From Acidobacteria bacterium 28-9 (GTDB taxonomy: Bacteria; Acidobacteriota; Blastocatellia; Pyrinomonadales; Pyrinomonadaceae), in the NCBI GenBank assembly GCA_002050355.1, contig MWYY01000061.1:56503-120502 (forward strand): DNA of 64,000 bases, in the 5' to 3' direction. Below the pieces are notes generated by a model. It ran no database searches, was not told the origin of the DNA, and saw only the letters and a list, made by a program, of their open reading frames with translations. Every line of letters begins with the position of its first letter. Position 1 is the first letter of the stretch. Made by a program: the position numbers and the translations under genes. Shown one piece after another: positions 15,682-26,384 of this stretch.

Positions 15682-16266
15682 CTAACCGAGTGTTTTCCAA
15701 GTCAGCGTATATGCGGGCGGAACGTTTTTCATAATGAGCGGACTTTTTTGCGCCTTGCCGTAGCGGTTGCGCATATGCTCGCGCAACTTTATCGCCGACG
15801 GAAAATAATAGCCGTGAGCGTATTGAAATGTGCGGAAAACGCAGCCTCGCTCCATAAATTTATCGACTTCCGTCAAAATCTTTTCGCCGACATCGTTCGG
15901 AATCGAAACGAATGGCAAACAACAAATAATATAACCGACTTTACCGAAACCGCTTTTTTGATAAATTGAAAAAACGTCGCAAGCGTTTCCGCGCACAATT
16001 TTCAAATTGCGGAAATTCTTTTTCAAAGATTTTACCAAATCGCGGTCGAGTTCGATTCCGAGATACGATTTCTCGTTTGGCACAATATCCTGCACGAATT
16101 TGGTTATCGCGCCGGTTCCGACGCCGAGTTCGAGAACGACGTTTTGTTCGTTAGGTATGATATCTTCGAGCATTTTTTGCGCAAGTTCGCCAGAACTCGG
16201 CGTAATTGCACCGACTTTTGCGGGATTTTTCAAAAATGCCTGTAGAAACTCGATGTTTTCGTTCAT
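15682..16266 (-). CDS. SAM-dependent methyltransferase, phospholipid N-methyltransferase-like
   Basis: A 194-residue class I methyltransferase. The N-terminal FLKNPAKVGAITPSSGELA and the SAM loop LELGVGTGAITK (about 45-56) match the PmtA-like/rRNA-dimethylase-related group that methylates phosphatidylethanolamine. The acidic strand-2 end is GIELDRDLV, and the post-motif CCLPFVSIPN replaces the NPPY-type motif. It ends 20 nt after the topA stop region on the same strand, so it may be co-transcribed with topA. The lipid substrate is inference from family resemblance. Confidence 0.8.
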   Translation of the reverse strand: MNENIEFLQAFLKNPAKVGAITPSSGELAQKMLEDIIPNEQNVVLELGVGTGAITKFVQDIVPNEKSYLGIELDRDLVKSLKKNFRNLKIVRGNACDVFSIYQKSGFGKVGYIICCLPFVSIPNDVGEKILTEVDKFMERGCVFRTFQYAHGYYFPSAIKLREHMRNRYGKAQKSPLIMKNVPPAYTLTWKTLG

Positions 16267-16286
16267 CAGAATTAAACAGCCGAAAC

Positions 16287-18836
16287 CTAAGTATTTGCGG
16301 AATTCGTGTCTGAACTTTGTGTTAAATCGCTGACGGCAATTTTATAATCACAGCCTTCGGTTTGGCAATAGCGAAACGTACCTTCTTTTTTTGTCGTCTT
16401 CTCGAGCAGAAACGGCGCGTGACAATTCGGACACGATACATTTGCTATTGGCTTGTCCCAGAAAACTGCATCGCATTTCGGATAATTCGTGCAGCCATAA
16501 AAATTTTTGCCGCGCTTTGATTTTTTTACGGCAATCTCGCCGGTTTTGCATTTCAGGCAAGCAATTCCCAAAGTTTCGCGTTTGACATAACTGCATTTCG
16601 GGTAATTTGAGCAGGATGTGAATTCGCCGAAACGTCCCGTGCGAATCACAAGATTTGCGCCGTCAAGCGGGCATTTTTCGTCTAGTTGAACCGGCGGCGC
16701 AACCGTTGTCGTCGCGCCACTTTTTTTGTCGATTTTACGAATATTTTTGCAGTCTGGATAACCCGTGCAGCCGTAAAAAGCGCCAAAACGCCCACGCTTT
16801 AAAGCCATTTCCTTACCGCAATTTTCGCAAACCGGAACTTCTTCCGCCTGCGCGTCAGTCTTCTGTTTTTGGTCTTCTCCTTCTGCCGATGGCTGACTGC
16901 TGACTGCCGACCTCTTTTGCGAAACTTCGCGTGTCGTTTTGCATTCCGGGTAATTTGCGCACGCCAGAAACTGCCCGAAGCGTCCAAATTTTATCACCAT
17001 TCCCGCACCGCATTTATCGCAGATTTCGTCAGTCGGAATCGAAGTTTGCTTTTTATCTTTAATTGTAATTTCGGCGTTTTTCAAATCAACGGAAAACTTG
17101 TCGTAAAACCCGCGCAGAGCATTGCGCCAATTCAATTTTCCGTCTTCAATTTCGTCGAGCGCGGTTTCCATCTGCGCCGTGTAATCCGTGTTGAAAAGGT
17201 CTGTAAAACTGGCGACGAGCAAATCGTTAACGGTAGTTCCCAAACCGGTCGGATGAAAGCGTCCTTCGATTTTTTCGACATATTCGCGGTCTTGAATCGT
17301 CGTCATAATCGCCGCGTAGGTCGAAGGTCTGCCGATGCCTTTTTCTTCGAGCATTTTTACTAGCGTCGCTTCTGAATAACGCGGCGGCGGTTCGGTAAAA
17401 TGCTGTTCGGGCGTGATTTTGTTCAATTTCAACTGTTCGCCTTGCTCGACTTTCGGCAGCGCGCGTTCTTCGTCGGTGTCTTCTTCATTTTCCGGCTTTT
17501 CGTCGCGCCCTTCCTGATAAACTTTCAAAAAGCCGTCAAATTTTTGCACCGAACCGGTTACGCGAAACATAAAGCGTCCGGCTTTGATGTCAATTGTAGT
17601 TTGGTCAAAAATCGCGGGCGACATTTGCGAAGCGACAAAACGCTGCCAGACGAGACGATAGAGTTTAAATTCGTCGGCACTTAATTGGTTTCTCAAACTT
17701 TCCGGCGTGCGGTTTGCGTCCGTCGGGCGAATCGCTTCGTGTGCATCCTGCGCGCCCTTTTTCGATTTGTAAAAGGTCGGTTTCTCCGGCAGATAATCCG
17801 CGCCGTATTCGCCGCCAATAAATCCGCGAATTTCCGCCAAAGCCGTGTCCGAGACGCGCGTCGAATCCGAGCGCATATAAGTTATCAAGCCGACTAAGCC
17901 TTCCTTTCCGATTTCCACGCCTTCGTAAAGTTTCTGCGCCGCCATCATTGTGCGTTTGACGGAAAAACCAAGTTTGCGCGCCGCTTCCTGCTGTAATTTT
18001 GAAGTGATAAACGGCGGCGTCGGATTACGCTTTCGTTCTTTCGTCGTTACCGAATCGACAATAAAATTTTCTTTTTCCGCTTCGGCGACAATATCTTTCG
18101 CCTGTTTTTCTTCTTTTATATGAACTTCGCTCTTTTTCAAATCCTGTTCAAAATTTCCGGTCTTGACCGTTTGGTCTTCGATTTTATAAAGCCGGGCATC
18201 GAAATTCGGCGGAAGTTTCGCCGTTAAATTTGCGGCAATCGTCCAGTATTCGGTTTGCACAAACACTTCGATTTCGCGTTCGCGTTCAACGACCAAGCGC
18301 ACGGCGACGGTTTGCACGCGACCGGCTGAGAGTTTCCCGCCGACGGTTTTCCACAAAATCGGAGAGACTTTATAACCGACCAAACGATCTAAAATTCTTC
18401 GCGCCTGCTGCGCGTCAACCAGGTCTTTGTTGATTTGTTTCGGTTCTTTGAAAGCATCCTTTATCGCGTTTTTCGTAATTTCGTTGAACATCACGCGAAA
18501 AACTTGTTTGGCAGGTTTTTTCGGCACGATTTCTTCTGCTAAATGCTGACAAATCGCTTCGCCTTCGCGGTCCGGGTCAGCCGCCAGATAAATCGTGTCG
18601 GATTCTTTTGCCGCTCGTTTCAAATCTGAGACGGTTTTTTTGTTGTTGCGTTTTTTTACGTCGGGAATAACTTCATAAGTCGGCTCGAAATTATTTTCGA
18701 TGTCCACGCCTAAACCTTTTGAAGGCAAATCCTTGATATGTCCGATTGACGCGAGAACTTTGTAGTCGCTTCCCAAATATTTGTTGATTGTTTTCGCCTT
18801 TGCGGGCGATTCGACGATAACCAGATTTTTTGCCAT
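16287..18836 (-). CDS. topA: DNA topoisomerase I with five C-terminal zinc ribbons
   Basis: An 849-residue type IA topoisomerase that relaxes negative supercoils. The Toprim domain opens MAKNLVIVESPAKAKTI and has the acidic triad region AADPDREGEAI; the catalytic Tyr is in GLITYMRSDSTRVS. The C-terminal third carries five Cys4-type ribbons: CDKCGAG, CENCGKE, CPLDGAN (one Cys replaced by Asp), CLKCKTG and CPNCHAP, each with a CxxxxxC partner. A low-complexity linker (Ser/Gln/Asp/Glu-rich, around 640-665) splits ribbons one and two. The length is slightly above average because of ribbon number. Confidence 0.96.
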   Translation of the reverse strand: MAKNLVIVESPAKAKTINKYLGSDYKVLASIGHIKDLPSKGLGVDIENNFEPTYEVIPDVKKRNNKKTVSDLKRAAKESDTIYLAADPDREGEAICQHLAEEIVPKKPAKQVFRVMFNEITKNAIKDAFKEPKQINKDLVDAQQARRILDRLVGYKVSPILWKTVGGKLSAGRVQTVAVRLVVEREREIEVFVQTEYWTIAANLTAKLPPNFDARLYKIEDQTVKTGNFEQDLKKSEVHIKEEKQAKDIVAEAEKENFIVDSVTTKERKRNPTPPFITSKLQQEAARKLGFSVKRTMMAAQKLYEGVEIGKEGLVGLITYMRSDSTRVSDTALAEIRGFIGGEYGADYLPEKPTFYKSKKGAQDAHEAIRPTDANRTPESLRNQLSADEFKLYRLVWQRFVASQMSPAIFDQTTIDIKAGRFMFRVTGSVQKFDGFLKVYQEGRDEKPENEEDTDEERALPKVEQGEQLKLNKITPEQHFTEPPPRYSEATLVKMLEEKGIGRPSTYAAIMTTIQDREYVEKIEGRFHPTGLGTTVNDLLVASFTDLFNTDYTAQMETALDEIEDGKLNWRNALRGFYDKFSVDLKNAEITIKDKKQTSIPTDEICDKCGAGMVIKFGRFGQFLACANYPECKTTREVSQKRSAVSSQPSAEGEDQKQKTDAQAEEVPVCENCGKEMALKRGRFGAFYGCTGYPDCKNIRKIDKKSGATTTVAPPVQLDEKCPLDGANLVIRTGRFGEFTSCSNYPKCSYVKRETLGIACLKCKTGEIAVKKSKRGKNFYGCTNYPKCDAVFWDKPIANVSCPNCHAPFLLEKTTKKEGTFRYCQTEGCDYKIAVSDLTQSSDTNSANT

Positions 18837-18858
18837 TTTCTTTTATTTCCAGACTATT

Positions 18859-18928
18859 GAGCCACGAATCAAGAATAGAATAAGACATTTAATCCGTCTT
18901 ATGTCAATGCTTGCAAAATTCGTGGCTC
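18859..18928. repeat. Compound intergenic hairpin upstream of topA
   Basis: The outer stem GAGCCACGAAT (18859-18869) pairs perfectly with 18918-18928, and an inner stem ATAAGAC pairs 18880-18886 with 18896-18902. It lies in the 254-nt region between topA and dprA. Confidence 0.8.
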
Positions 18929-19090
18929 GAAAAATTACCGTATAAATTGTATTGAAAAAGGTTTCGTTATTCGGAAGATTTTAAATTCGTTTTGGTTGCA
19001 AAATTTAATATTTGTTAAGAGAGCTATTTTACAAATTACTCCACGACTTTTGCGAAAACTTGCGCGTTTTATTAAATCAATTCAGGTGAA

Positions 19091-20215
19091 TCAAATTTTC
19101 CGCGCGTAACGCTTTCCGGCTAACTCACGAATCAAATCTTTCATCTCCAAACCAAGCAATGCGCTCGCTAAACCGCCCACTGAAAGACTACTCTTCTCCA
19201 ACAAAAAATCAATGTGCGTCGGCTCGTCAGCAGAAAGAAGTTGCCAGATTTTGCGCTCATTCTCGTCTAGATTTGTCGGAAGCGAATCGGGTCGTTTCGG
19301 TCTGTCCGCCGCTTCTGTTTCAATTTGCGGCGGCAGAATTTCGGCGGCAATTTCCTGCGGCAGTTCCGAAACAACGTCTTGCCATTGCTGCACGAGTTTT
19401 GCGCCTGATTTGATTAGGTAATTCGTGCCGAAAGAATTTTTGGAAGTTATGTTTCCCGGAACAGCAAGGACTTCGCGGTTTTGTTCCATCGCCAGGCGCG
19501 CCGTAATTAAAGAACCGCTGCGCTCGGACGCTTCGACAATCAAAACGCCGAGACTCAAGCCGGAAATAATTCGGTTGCGATAAGGAAAATTCTCCGGTAT
19601 CGGCGGTGTCTCGAGCGGAAACTGCGATACAACTGCGCCGCCCGTTTCTAAAATTTGCTCGACAAGTTTTTTGTTTTCCCTCGGATAAATTTGTCCGATT
19701 CCGGTTCCCAAAACGGCGATTGTTCTGCCTTTGCCTTCAATTGCGCCGCGATGTGCTGCCGTGTCAATGCCGCGCGCCAGTCCCGAAACGATGCATATTC
19801 CGCGAGCTGCCAAATCACGCGATAACATTTGCGAAGCATTTTCGCCGTAAGTCGAGCATCGCCGCGAGCCGACGACCGCAATGCACGGCGCTTCGAAACA
19901 CGCTTGCCACGCGCCTTTGACATATAAAGTTATCGGCGGGTCTGAAATTTCGCGCAGTAAATACGGATAACTTCCGTCGTCGAGAATCAAAACGTCGCCA
20001 CCCAAATTTCTAACCGTTTCCAATTCTTTTTCGGCTTTGTCGTGAAACTCGTACTTTAAAATACTCTCGATGCTTTCGGCACGCAGCCGCAAAGATTCGA
20101 GTTCGCCGCGCGTTGCGTGAAAAACATTTTCTGCCGAGCCGAAGCGTTCGAGCAGTTTCGTCGCCGCGCGTGGTCCGATTTGCGGTGTCATATTTAAAGA
20201 AATCCATTCTTTCAT
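19091..20215 (-). CDS. dprA: DNA-processing protein DprA
   Basis: A 374-residue DprA/Smf protein, which loads RecA on single-stranded DNA during natural transformation. The N-terminal helix-hairpin region is TPQIGPRAATKLLERFG. The Rossmann core shows VVGSRRCSTYGE, VSGLARGIDTAAH and GIGQIYPRENKKL, and the C-terminal winged helix is the DEPTHIDFLLEKSSLSVGGLAS segment. The domain order and length are normal. Together with the ComM-type gene at 46.4 kb it hints at competence. The tRNA-Sec gene lies just upstream on the same strand. Confidence 0.95.
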   Translation of the reverse strand: MKEWISLNMTPQIGPRAATKLLERFGSAENVFHATRGELESLRLRAESIESILKYEFHDKAEKELETVRNLGGDVLILDDGSYPYLLREISDPPITLYVKGAWQACFEAPCIAVVGSRRCSTYGENASQMLSRDLAARGICIVSGLARGIDTAAHRGAIEGKGRTIAVLGTGIGQIYPRENKKLVEQILETGGAVVSQFPLETPPIPENFPYRNRIISGLSLGVLIVEASERSGSLITARLAMEQNREVLAVPGNITSKNSFGTNYLIKSGAKLVQQWQDVVSELPQEIAAEILPPQIETEAADRPKRPDSLPTNLDENERKIWQLLSADEPTHIDFLLEKSSLSVGGLASALLGLEMKDLIRELAGKRYARKI

Positions 20216-20227
20216 ACATTACGAATT

Positions 20228-20326
20228 TGGCGGAGGCGTGTGGGAATCGAACCCACCCAAGATTGCTCTCACAATCTCGCAGACGGTTTTGAAGACCGCG
20301 CCGTTCACCAGAACAGATTCGCCTCC
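20228..20326 (-). tRNA. selC: tRNA-Sec (anticodon TCA)
   Basis: A 99-nt tRNA gene whose acceptor stem pairs GGAGGCG with CGCCTCC and whose CCA end is encoded (20228-20230). The anticodon triplet TCA lies at 20290-20292 in the loop of stem GCGGT/ACCGT. A long variable arm (GCGAGATTGTGAGAGCAATCT region) and the T-arm GGTTCGATTCC are visible. The length and UCA anticodon identify selenocysteine tRNA. selA is 21 kb away in the same window. Confidence 0.95.
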
Positions 20327-20443
20327 GAAAAAAATGTATAACGTAAACTGAAAATTTATCGTGAATTAACTTAAGCGTTTGAGTGAAAAACTGTCAAGGT
20401 TTCGGCGGGAAGTTTCTCGAAAACGTTTGCTTTTCAGCGCTGC

Positions 20444-20472
20444 TTGACCGCTAAAAACAGCCGTGATATTCT
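20444..20472 (+). promoter_or_regulatory. Promoter of the ATP synthase operon
   Basis: TTGACC (20444-20449), a 17-nt spacer and TATTCT (20467-20472), 78 nt upstream of the first b-subunit ATG. Confidence 0.45.
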
Positions 20473-20549
20473 TATCTCTTTTGATACACAGGCGTTTTTG
20501 CGCCGCAATTTACAAGCAATTTCACAGGGAATTTTTTACCAGAGAAAGT

Positions 20550-21002
20550 ATGTTTTTTCTAGCCTTTGCCGACGTACAGCTTGTGCCGGATGGCACAATC
20601 TTTATTCATATTGCGTTGATTCTGCTGATGATTTGGCTCCTCAACCGCACATTTTTCCGCCCGATTAACCGTGTCATCGCTTCGCGCGAGAAAAACAAAG
20701 GCGGGCGTTTTACGGAAGCCGAAGATATTTTGCGTGAAGTTGAAGGAAAAAACGCGAGTTATAAAACGTCGATACTCGAAGCGCGTTCGCAAAGTTACGA
20801 GCTGATTGAAAAGGAAAGAACCGAAGCATTGGCAAGACGGCAAACAGAAATCGGAGTGATCAAATCAGAAACCGAGCAAACAGTTGCCAGAGAAAAGGAA
20901 GAATTGGGCAGACAGACGGCGGAAGCAAAAGAGGCAATTGCCCGCGAAGCCGAACAAATGGCGGAGCGAATCAGTTCAAATATTTTGGGAAGCAGGGCAT
21001 AG
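20550..21002 (+). CDS. atpF: F0F1 ATP synthase subunit b' (first b-type subunit)
   Basis: A 150-residue peripheral-stalk subunit. One membrane span (TIFIHIALILLMIWLL, about 17-32) is followed by the FFRPINRVIASRE junction and a long charged coiled coil to the C-terminus. The ATG at 20550 is preferred because the preceding 29 codons read as a hydrophilic/aromatic extension before the natural PDGT start region. Two tandem b-type genes imply a heterodimeric b/b' stalk, as in cyanobacteria and some other phyla. It is the first gene of a partial operon that lacks subunits a, c, beta and epsilon here. Confidence 0.88.
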   Translation: MFFLAFADVQLVPDGTIFIHIALILLMIWLLNRTFFRPINRVIASREKNKGGRFTEAEDILREVEGKNASYKTSILEARSQSYELIEKERTEALARRQTEIGVIKSETEQTVAREKEELGRQTAEAKEAIAREAEQMAERISSNILGSRA

Positions 21003-21085
21003 GAGATAGGTTTTAGGGATTAGGGATACGATTTTCTTGTTCCCTAATTTCTAACACCAAACACCTAATACCTGACACCTATCTT
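21003..21085. repeat. Intergenic hairpin of TTAGGGA/ACACCTA heptamers
   Basis: The left arm (AGATAGGTTTTAGGGATTAG, from 21005) and the right arm (TCCCTAATTTCTAACACC... to CACCTATCT at 21084) are imperfectly complementary. It separates the two b-subunit genes. Confidence 0.75.
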
Positions 21086-21086
21086 T

Positions 21087-21683
21087 ATGTTAGCTTTTTT
21101 ATACAGTTTTATTTTAATGTTTGCCGAAGAAGGCGGCGCGGCGCATGCAGCGGAAGGTGGATTTCTCGCGTGGTGGCACAAAAACGGCGAGCCGATTCTT
21201 AATTATCCGGGATTTGAAGCGTGGAAATTTTTCAACCTCGCAATTTTCACTGCTTTGCTGGTTTATCTTTTGAAAAAACCTCTGACCGAGGCTTTTAAGG
21301 CGAAACGCGAAACGATTCGCGCCGAGCTGGTTCGCGCCGAAGAAGAAAAACAAGCAGCGCTCGCACAACTAACCGCAACCGAAGCAAAAATTGCACAACT
21401 TGCCGCGCACACGGCGGACATTCGTCAAAAAGCGGAAAACGAAGCCGCCGACGAAAAAGTGCGGATTGCCGAGCAGACCGAGTTTGAAATAAAAAAAATG
21501 CGCGAACAGGCGAACAGTGAAATCGAGCGCACGTCGAAACAATCGCATCTGCAACTGCGCCGCTTTTCCGCCGAAGAAAGCATTCGTCTGGCGGAAGAAA
21601 AAATAAGAAGAGAAATCAATCCCGAACGAGACGCGCAGCTTGTACGTGCAAATATTGAATCAATCGGAGGTATAAGCCGATGA
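21087..21683 (+). CDS. atpF: F0F1 ATP synthase subunit b (second b-type subunit)
   Basis: A 198-residue subunit. An N-terminal hydrophobic segment (MLAFLYSFILMF), perhaps a signal-like extension, is followed by the main span FFNLAIFTALLVYLLKKPL (about 49-67). A long Ala/Glu/Lys/Arg coiled coil then runs to the end. The FKAKRETIRAEL junction is typical of subunit b. It overlaps the delta gene by 4 nt (ATGA). The GGGAAHAAEG-rich segment before the span is longer than usual. Confidence 0.9.
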   Translation: MLAFLYSFILMFAEEGGAAHAAEGGFLAWWHKNGEPILNYPGFEAWKFFNLAIFTALLVYLLKKPLTEAFKAKRETIRAELVRAEEEKQAALAQLTATEAKIAQLAAHTADIRQKAENEAADEKVRIAEQTEFEIKKMREQANSEIERTSKQSHLQLRRFSAEESIRLAEEKIRREINPERDAQLVRANIESIGGISR

Positions 21684-22222
21684 GCGTCGAAACCGTAGCG
21701 CGTCGTTACGCGACTGCGCTGGCTGATGTCGTAACGAAAAACGGCGACACTGGCGGCATACAAGCTGAACTAAAAGAGTGGGAAACGATGATGCTTTCAA
21801 GCACGGATTTGCTTGAAGTTTTTAATAATCCTTCGATTCATCAGGAAAATAAAGAAAAGGTTTTGGGAAATTTAATCGAGCGCGCCAAACCTTCGAAAAC
21901 GACTGCCAATTTTTTGCGCGTGCTGGTCAGAAACGGGCGTTTGACAGACATCGGCGAAATAAATCAAAAGTTTGCGAGCGTATTGGAAGAGCGAAGCGGC
22001 GGTGTTTCGGCGCAGATTACGTCCGCGCGTCCGCTCTCGGAATCGCAAAAAATCGAAATCCAAACAAACCTGGAAAAAATGACGGGCAAACGAATCACCC
22101 CGATTTTTGCGACCGACGAGACGATTATCGGCGGCGTCGTAACCCGAATTGGTTCAACCGTCTATGACGGCTCGGTCAAAACGCAGTTGGAAGAACTTAA
22201 ACAACAAATGATTGGAAACTGA
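21680..22222 (+). CDS. atpH: F0F1 ATP synthase subunit delta
   Basis: A 180-residue delta subunit, which connects the F1 head to the b stalk. The N-terminal domain begins VARRYATALADVV, and the C-terminal signature is IIGGVVTRIGSTVYDGSVKT. The start overlaps the upstream b gene. The next gene, a VOC protein, begins 5 nt later, so it must be part of the same transcript. Confidence 0.95.
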   Translation: MSVETVARRYATALADVVTKNGDTGGIQAELKEWETMMLSSTDLLEVFNNPSIHQENKEKVLGNLIERAKPSKTTANFLRVLVRNGRLTDIGEINQKFASVLEERSGGVSAQITSARPLSESQKIEIQTNLEKMTGKRITPIFATDETIIGGVVTRIGSTVYDGSVKTQLEELKQQMIGN

Positions 22223-22227
22223 GACAA

Positions 22228-22593
22228 ATGATTCAAGGGTTGCGAACCGTTATTTATCAAGTTGACGATTTACAGAGGGCAAAAGATTGGTATTCGTCGG
22301 TTCTCGGTTTTACGCCTTATTTCGACAAGCCTTTTTATGTCGGTTTCAATGTCGGCGGTTTTGAATTAGGGCTTGACCCGAACGGCGACAATATCATCAA
22401 AGGTAATAACGCAATCGCATATTGGGGCGTGAGCGACATTCGAGCCGCATCCCGAAAATTGCAGGAACTCGGCGCGGGAACGATTGCCGAATCAACAAAT
22501 GTCGGCGAAGGAATCTTTGTGGCGCAATTTAAAGACCCGTTCGGTAATGTGTTCGGTATTATTGAAAATCCGCATTTTAAGATTGAAGAATAG
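22228..22593 (+). CDS. VOC-fold protein inside the ATP synthase operon
   Basis: A 121-residue glyoxalase/bleomycin-resistance-fold protein. Two beta-alpha-beta-beta-beta units are visible (VIYQVDDLQRAKDWYSSVLG and AYWGVSDIRAASRKLQEL), ending in the common FKDPFGNVFGIIENP. Metal ligand positions are not clear enough to assign an enzyme. It starts 5 nt after atpH and ends 22 nt before atpA, so it is a true operon member rather than a neighbour. Any link to ATP synthase is unproven. Confidence 0.88.
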   Translation: MIQGLRTVIYQVDDLQRAKDWYSSVLGFTPYFDKPFYVGFNVGGFELGLDPNGDNIIKGNNAIAYWGVSDIRAASRKLQELGAGTIAESTNVGEGIFVAQFKDPFGNVFGIIENPHFKIEE

Positions 22594-22609
22594 TTTTATA
22601 ATTAATTAA

Positions 22610-24157
<1,548 letters not shown>

Positions 24158-24190
24158 TTCAAATTCGAATTTGATTTCTGTGAAAAGTTT

Positions 24191-24571
24191 ATGGGGTACG
24201 TGCAGGCTGAAATTCAATTAGCGAATCCAAAGCAATCAAATTTGGAGAGCCTTACCGTAAACGCTTTGGTTGATACAGATTCTCTGATGCTCTGTGTTCC
24301 GGAACACGTAAAAATTCAGCTTGCTCTTGAGGAAGCTGATAAACGGGAAGTAACAACGGCGGACGGAAAAAAGCACCTTGTGTCTTACGTTGGTCCGGTG
24401 CAGGTTAAATTTCAAAATCGCTCGTGTTATGTCGGAGCTTTGGTTTTGGGAGACCAGGTGCTGTTGGGCGCGGTTCCGCTCGAGGATATGGATTTGGTCG
24501 TCAGTGCGGCAAATCGCACGCTGACTGTAAATCCGGATAGTCCAAATTATCCGCACGCGCTTGTGAAATAA
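24191..24571 (+). CDS. Clan AA retropepsin-like aspartic protease fold protein
   Basis: A 126-residue protein with the half-protease layout: active-site strand NALVDTDSLMLCVPEHV, flap-like segment and a second strand motif LLGAVPLEDMDLVV, ending NPDSPNYPHALVK. The usual DTG(A/S) triplet reads DTD here, so the catalytic Asp is present but the following Gly is replaced, which could impair catalysis. Related small clan AA proteins are frequent in bacteria and of unknown role. It sits between atpA and a methyltransferase gene in the ATP synthase operon. Confidence 0.78.
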   Translation: MGYVQAEIQLANPKQSNLESLTVNALVDTDSLMLCVPEHVKIQLALEEADKREVTTADGKKHLVSYVGPVQVKFQNRSCYVGALVLGDQVLLGAVPLEDMDLVVSAANRTLTVNPDSPNYPHALVK

Positions 24572-24626
24572 GATTTTGCGGCGCGATAAGTAAAATAAGA
24601 GCGTTAATTTTTGAGGCGGAAGCAGT

Positions 24627-25406
24627 ATGCCGGAAAACAAACTATCCGAAGAAATCGCTTCGTTTGAGGGTTTATGGGAAGGCGGTTATTACGAAGGCGA
24701 CCCGCTAACTCCTCTGGGCAAATCGACTTACGGCGGCTTCGGATACATTTCGATTTTGCACGCGACTTATTTGAGATGTATAAAGCCGTATATCAATCCG
24801 CAAACCGTCGCTTTGGAAATCGGAGCCGGACGAGGCGCCTGGACAAAAGCGCTGCTTCCGTCAAAGGAAGTCTGGGTTTTGGACGCGCTGCCAGCGGAAT
24901 ACAATCGGTTTTTTGAGTATTTAAATCATCCGAAAAATGTCAAATATTTTCAGGTAAAAGATTTTGAATGCACGGATTTGCCGGAAAATTATTTTAACTA
25001 TATGTTTTCCTTCGGCTGTCTGTGTCATGTCTCTTTTGAAGGAATGACCGAATATGCAACAAACATATTCGAAAAAATGCAGTCGGGCGCAAACTGCTTT
25101 TGGATGTTTGCCGACAAGAAAAAATATAACGATTTTGTCGAAAATGTAGAACGGTTCAACATCTGGGACGGTTTATCGCCGAAGAGAAAAAATCTGGCGC
25201 CTTTCAAATTTGTTTTCAAAAAATTTTCAAAAATGTTGCAGCCGTCTTTTATGAAAACGGACGATTTTGGCGATAATCAGGGGCATTGGTATGACGCCGG
25301 AACGGAAAGAACGTGCGAGATGCTTGAGAAAATCGGTTATAAAATTATCGACCCGGATGTCGGAACAATTCCGCGTGACCCGATTATTCATTTTGTAAAG
25401 CCTTGA
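24627..25406 (+). CDS. Class I SAM-dependent methyltransferase
   Basis: A 259-residue protein with SAM-binding loop ALEIGAGRGAWTKAL (about 66-80), acidic strand end WVLDALPAEY, and post-motif FNYMFSFGCLCHVSFEGM. The Cys-rich post-motif and a later aromatic stretch are unlike the common small-molecule families, so the substrate is unknown. It is inserted between atpA and atpG; spacing on both sides (55 and 43 nt) is compatible with one transcript. Confidence 0.8.
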   Translation: MPENKLSEEIASFEGLWEGGYYEGDPLTPLGKSTYGGFGYISILHATYLRCIKPYINPQTVALEIGAGRGAWTKALLPSKEVWVLDALPAEYNRFFEYLNHPKNVKYFQVKDFECTDLPENYFNYMFSFGCLCHVSFEGMTEYATNIFEKMQSGANCFWMFADKKKYNDFVENVERFNIWDGLSPKRKNLAPFKFVFKKFSKMLQPSFMKTDDFGDNQGHWYDAGTERTCEMLEKIGYKIIDPDVGTIPRDPIIHFVKP

Positions 25407-25449
25407 TCGAAATAACAGAAAATTTTCGATTGAAAGCGGTTAAAAAATT

Positions 25450-26334
25450 ATGGCAAGTCTTTTGGATATGAGAAGGCGGATTAAGTCCGTCAAAAACACG
25501 CAGCAGATAACTAAAGCAATGAAAATGGTTGCGGCGGCGAAACTCAAACGCGCTACCGACCGTGTTACGGCAGCGCGTCCGTTTGCGACAAAAATGTCGG
25601 AAGTTCTCGGCGGTTTGAGCGCGCGTATCGGCGACGATCTTTCGCATCCGCTATTGAATGAGCGCGGCGACGAAAAATATTTAATCGTTTTGGTTACGGC
25701 GGATAAAGGTCTGGCGGGCGCGTTTAACGCAAATATTATCAAAGCGGCTCAAGCCTTTGTCAACGAAAGCGGCGCGGGCAAACAGACGCAGATGATTGCC
25801 GTCGGACGAAAAGGGCGCGATTTTTTCAAACGACGCGAAATGAGTTTTACGGAAGAATACGTCGGCTTGACCGGAACCGGCAACGTCAATCACGACGACG
25901 CGATGGAAATTGCGCAAAGGCTCATCAAAACTTTTACGGAAGATGAAACGATTGATAAAGTTTTTCTCATCTTTACTGAATTCAAAACCGTTCTGTCGCA
26001 AAAGTCTGTCGTCGAACAGCTTTTACCGATTCCGCGCATTGCTGACGGTGACGAAATGCAAACGATCGCTGCCCAAGCCGAATATATTTACGAACAGCCG
26101 GCGAGCGAAATTTTCGGGCGCCTGCTTCCGAAACAAGTCGAAACACAAATCTACCGCGCGATGCTCGAATCGGTCGCCTCCGAACAAGGCGCGCGTATGA
26201 CGGCGATGGACAGCGCGTCGAAAAACGCGGGCGAATTAATTGATACGTTGACGCTGAATATGAACCGCATTCGCCAGGCGGCAATTACGAAAGAAATCAT
26301 CGAAGTCGTATCGGGCGCGGCAGCAGCTTCGTAA
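25450..26334 (+). CDS. atpG: F0F1 ATP synthase subunit gamma
   Basis: A 294-residue central-shaft subunit with the N-terminal helix MASLLDMRRRIKSVKNTQQITKAMKMVA and the C-terminal helix NRIRQAAITKEIIEVVSGAAA, the two conserved ends of the coiled-coil rotor. The middle Rossmann-like domain (TADKGLAGAFNANI) is normal. It is the last ATP synthase gene here; beta and epsilon must be elsewhere. Its TAA stop lies in the left arm of a hairpin. Confidence 0.97.
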   Translation: MASLLDMRRRIKSVKNTQQITKAMKMVAAAKLKRATDRVTAARPFATKMSEVLGGLSARIGDDLSHPLLNERGDEKYLIVLVTADKGLAGAFNANIIKAAQAFVNESGAGKQTQMIAVGRKGRDFFKRREMSFTEEYVGLTGTGNVNHDDAMEIAQRLIKTFTEDETIDKVFLIFTEFKTVLSQKSVVEQLLPIPRIADGDEMQTIAAQAEYIYEQPASEIFGRLLPKQVETQIYRAMLESVASEQGARMTAMDSASKNAGELIDTLTLNMNRIRQAAITKEIIEVVSGAAAAS

Positions 26335-26381
26335 CCAATTACGAATTGGACGGCGAGTTTTCCTGAATTCGTAATCGGTTA
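26332..26381. repeat. Intergenic hairpin after atpG
   Basis: Arms 26332-26347 and 26366-26381 pair at 15 of 16 positions (TACGAATT core). The left arm includes the atpG stop. It may act as a terminator or mRNA stabiliser. Confidence 0.8.
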
Positions 26382-26384
26382 AAG

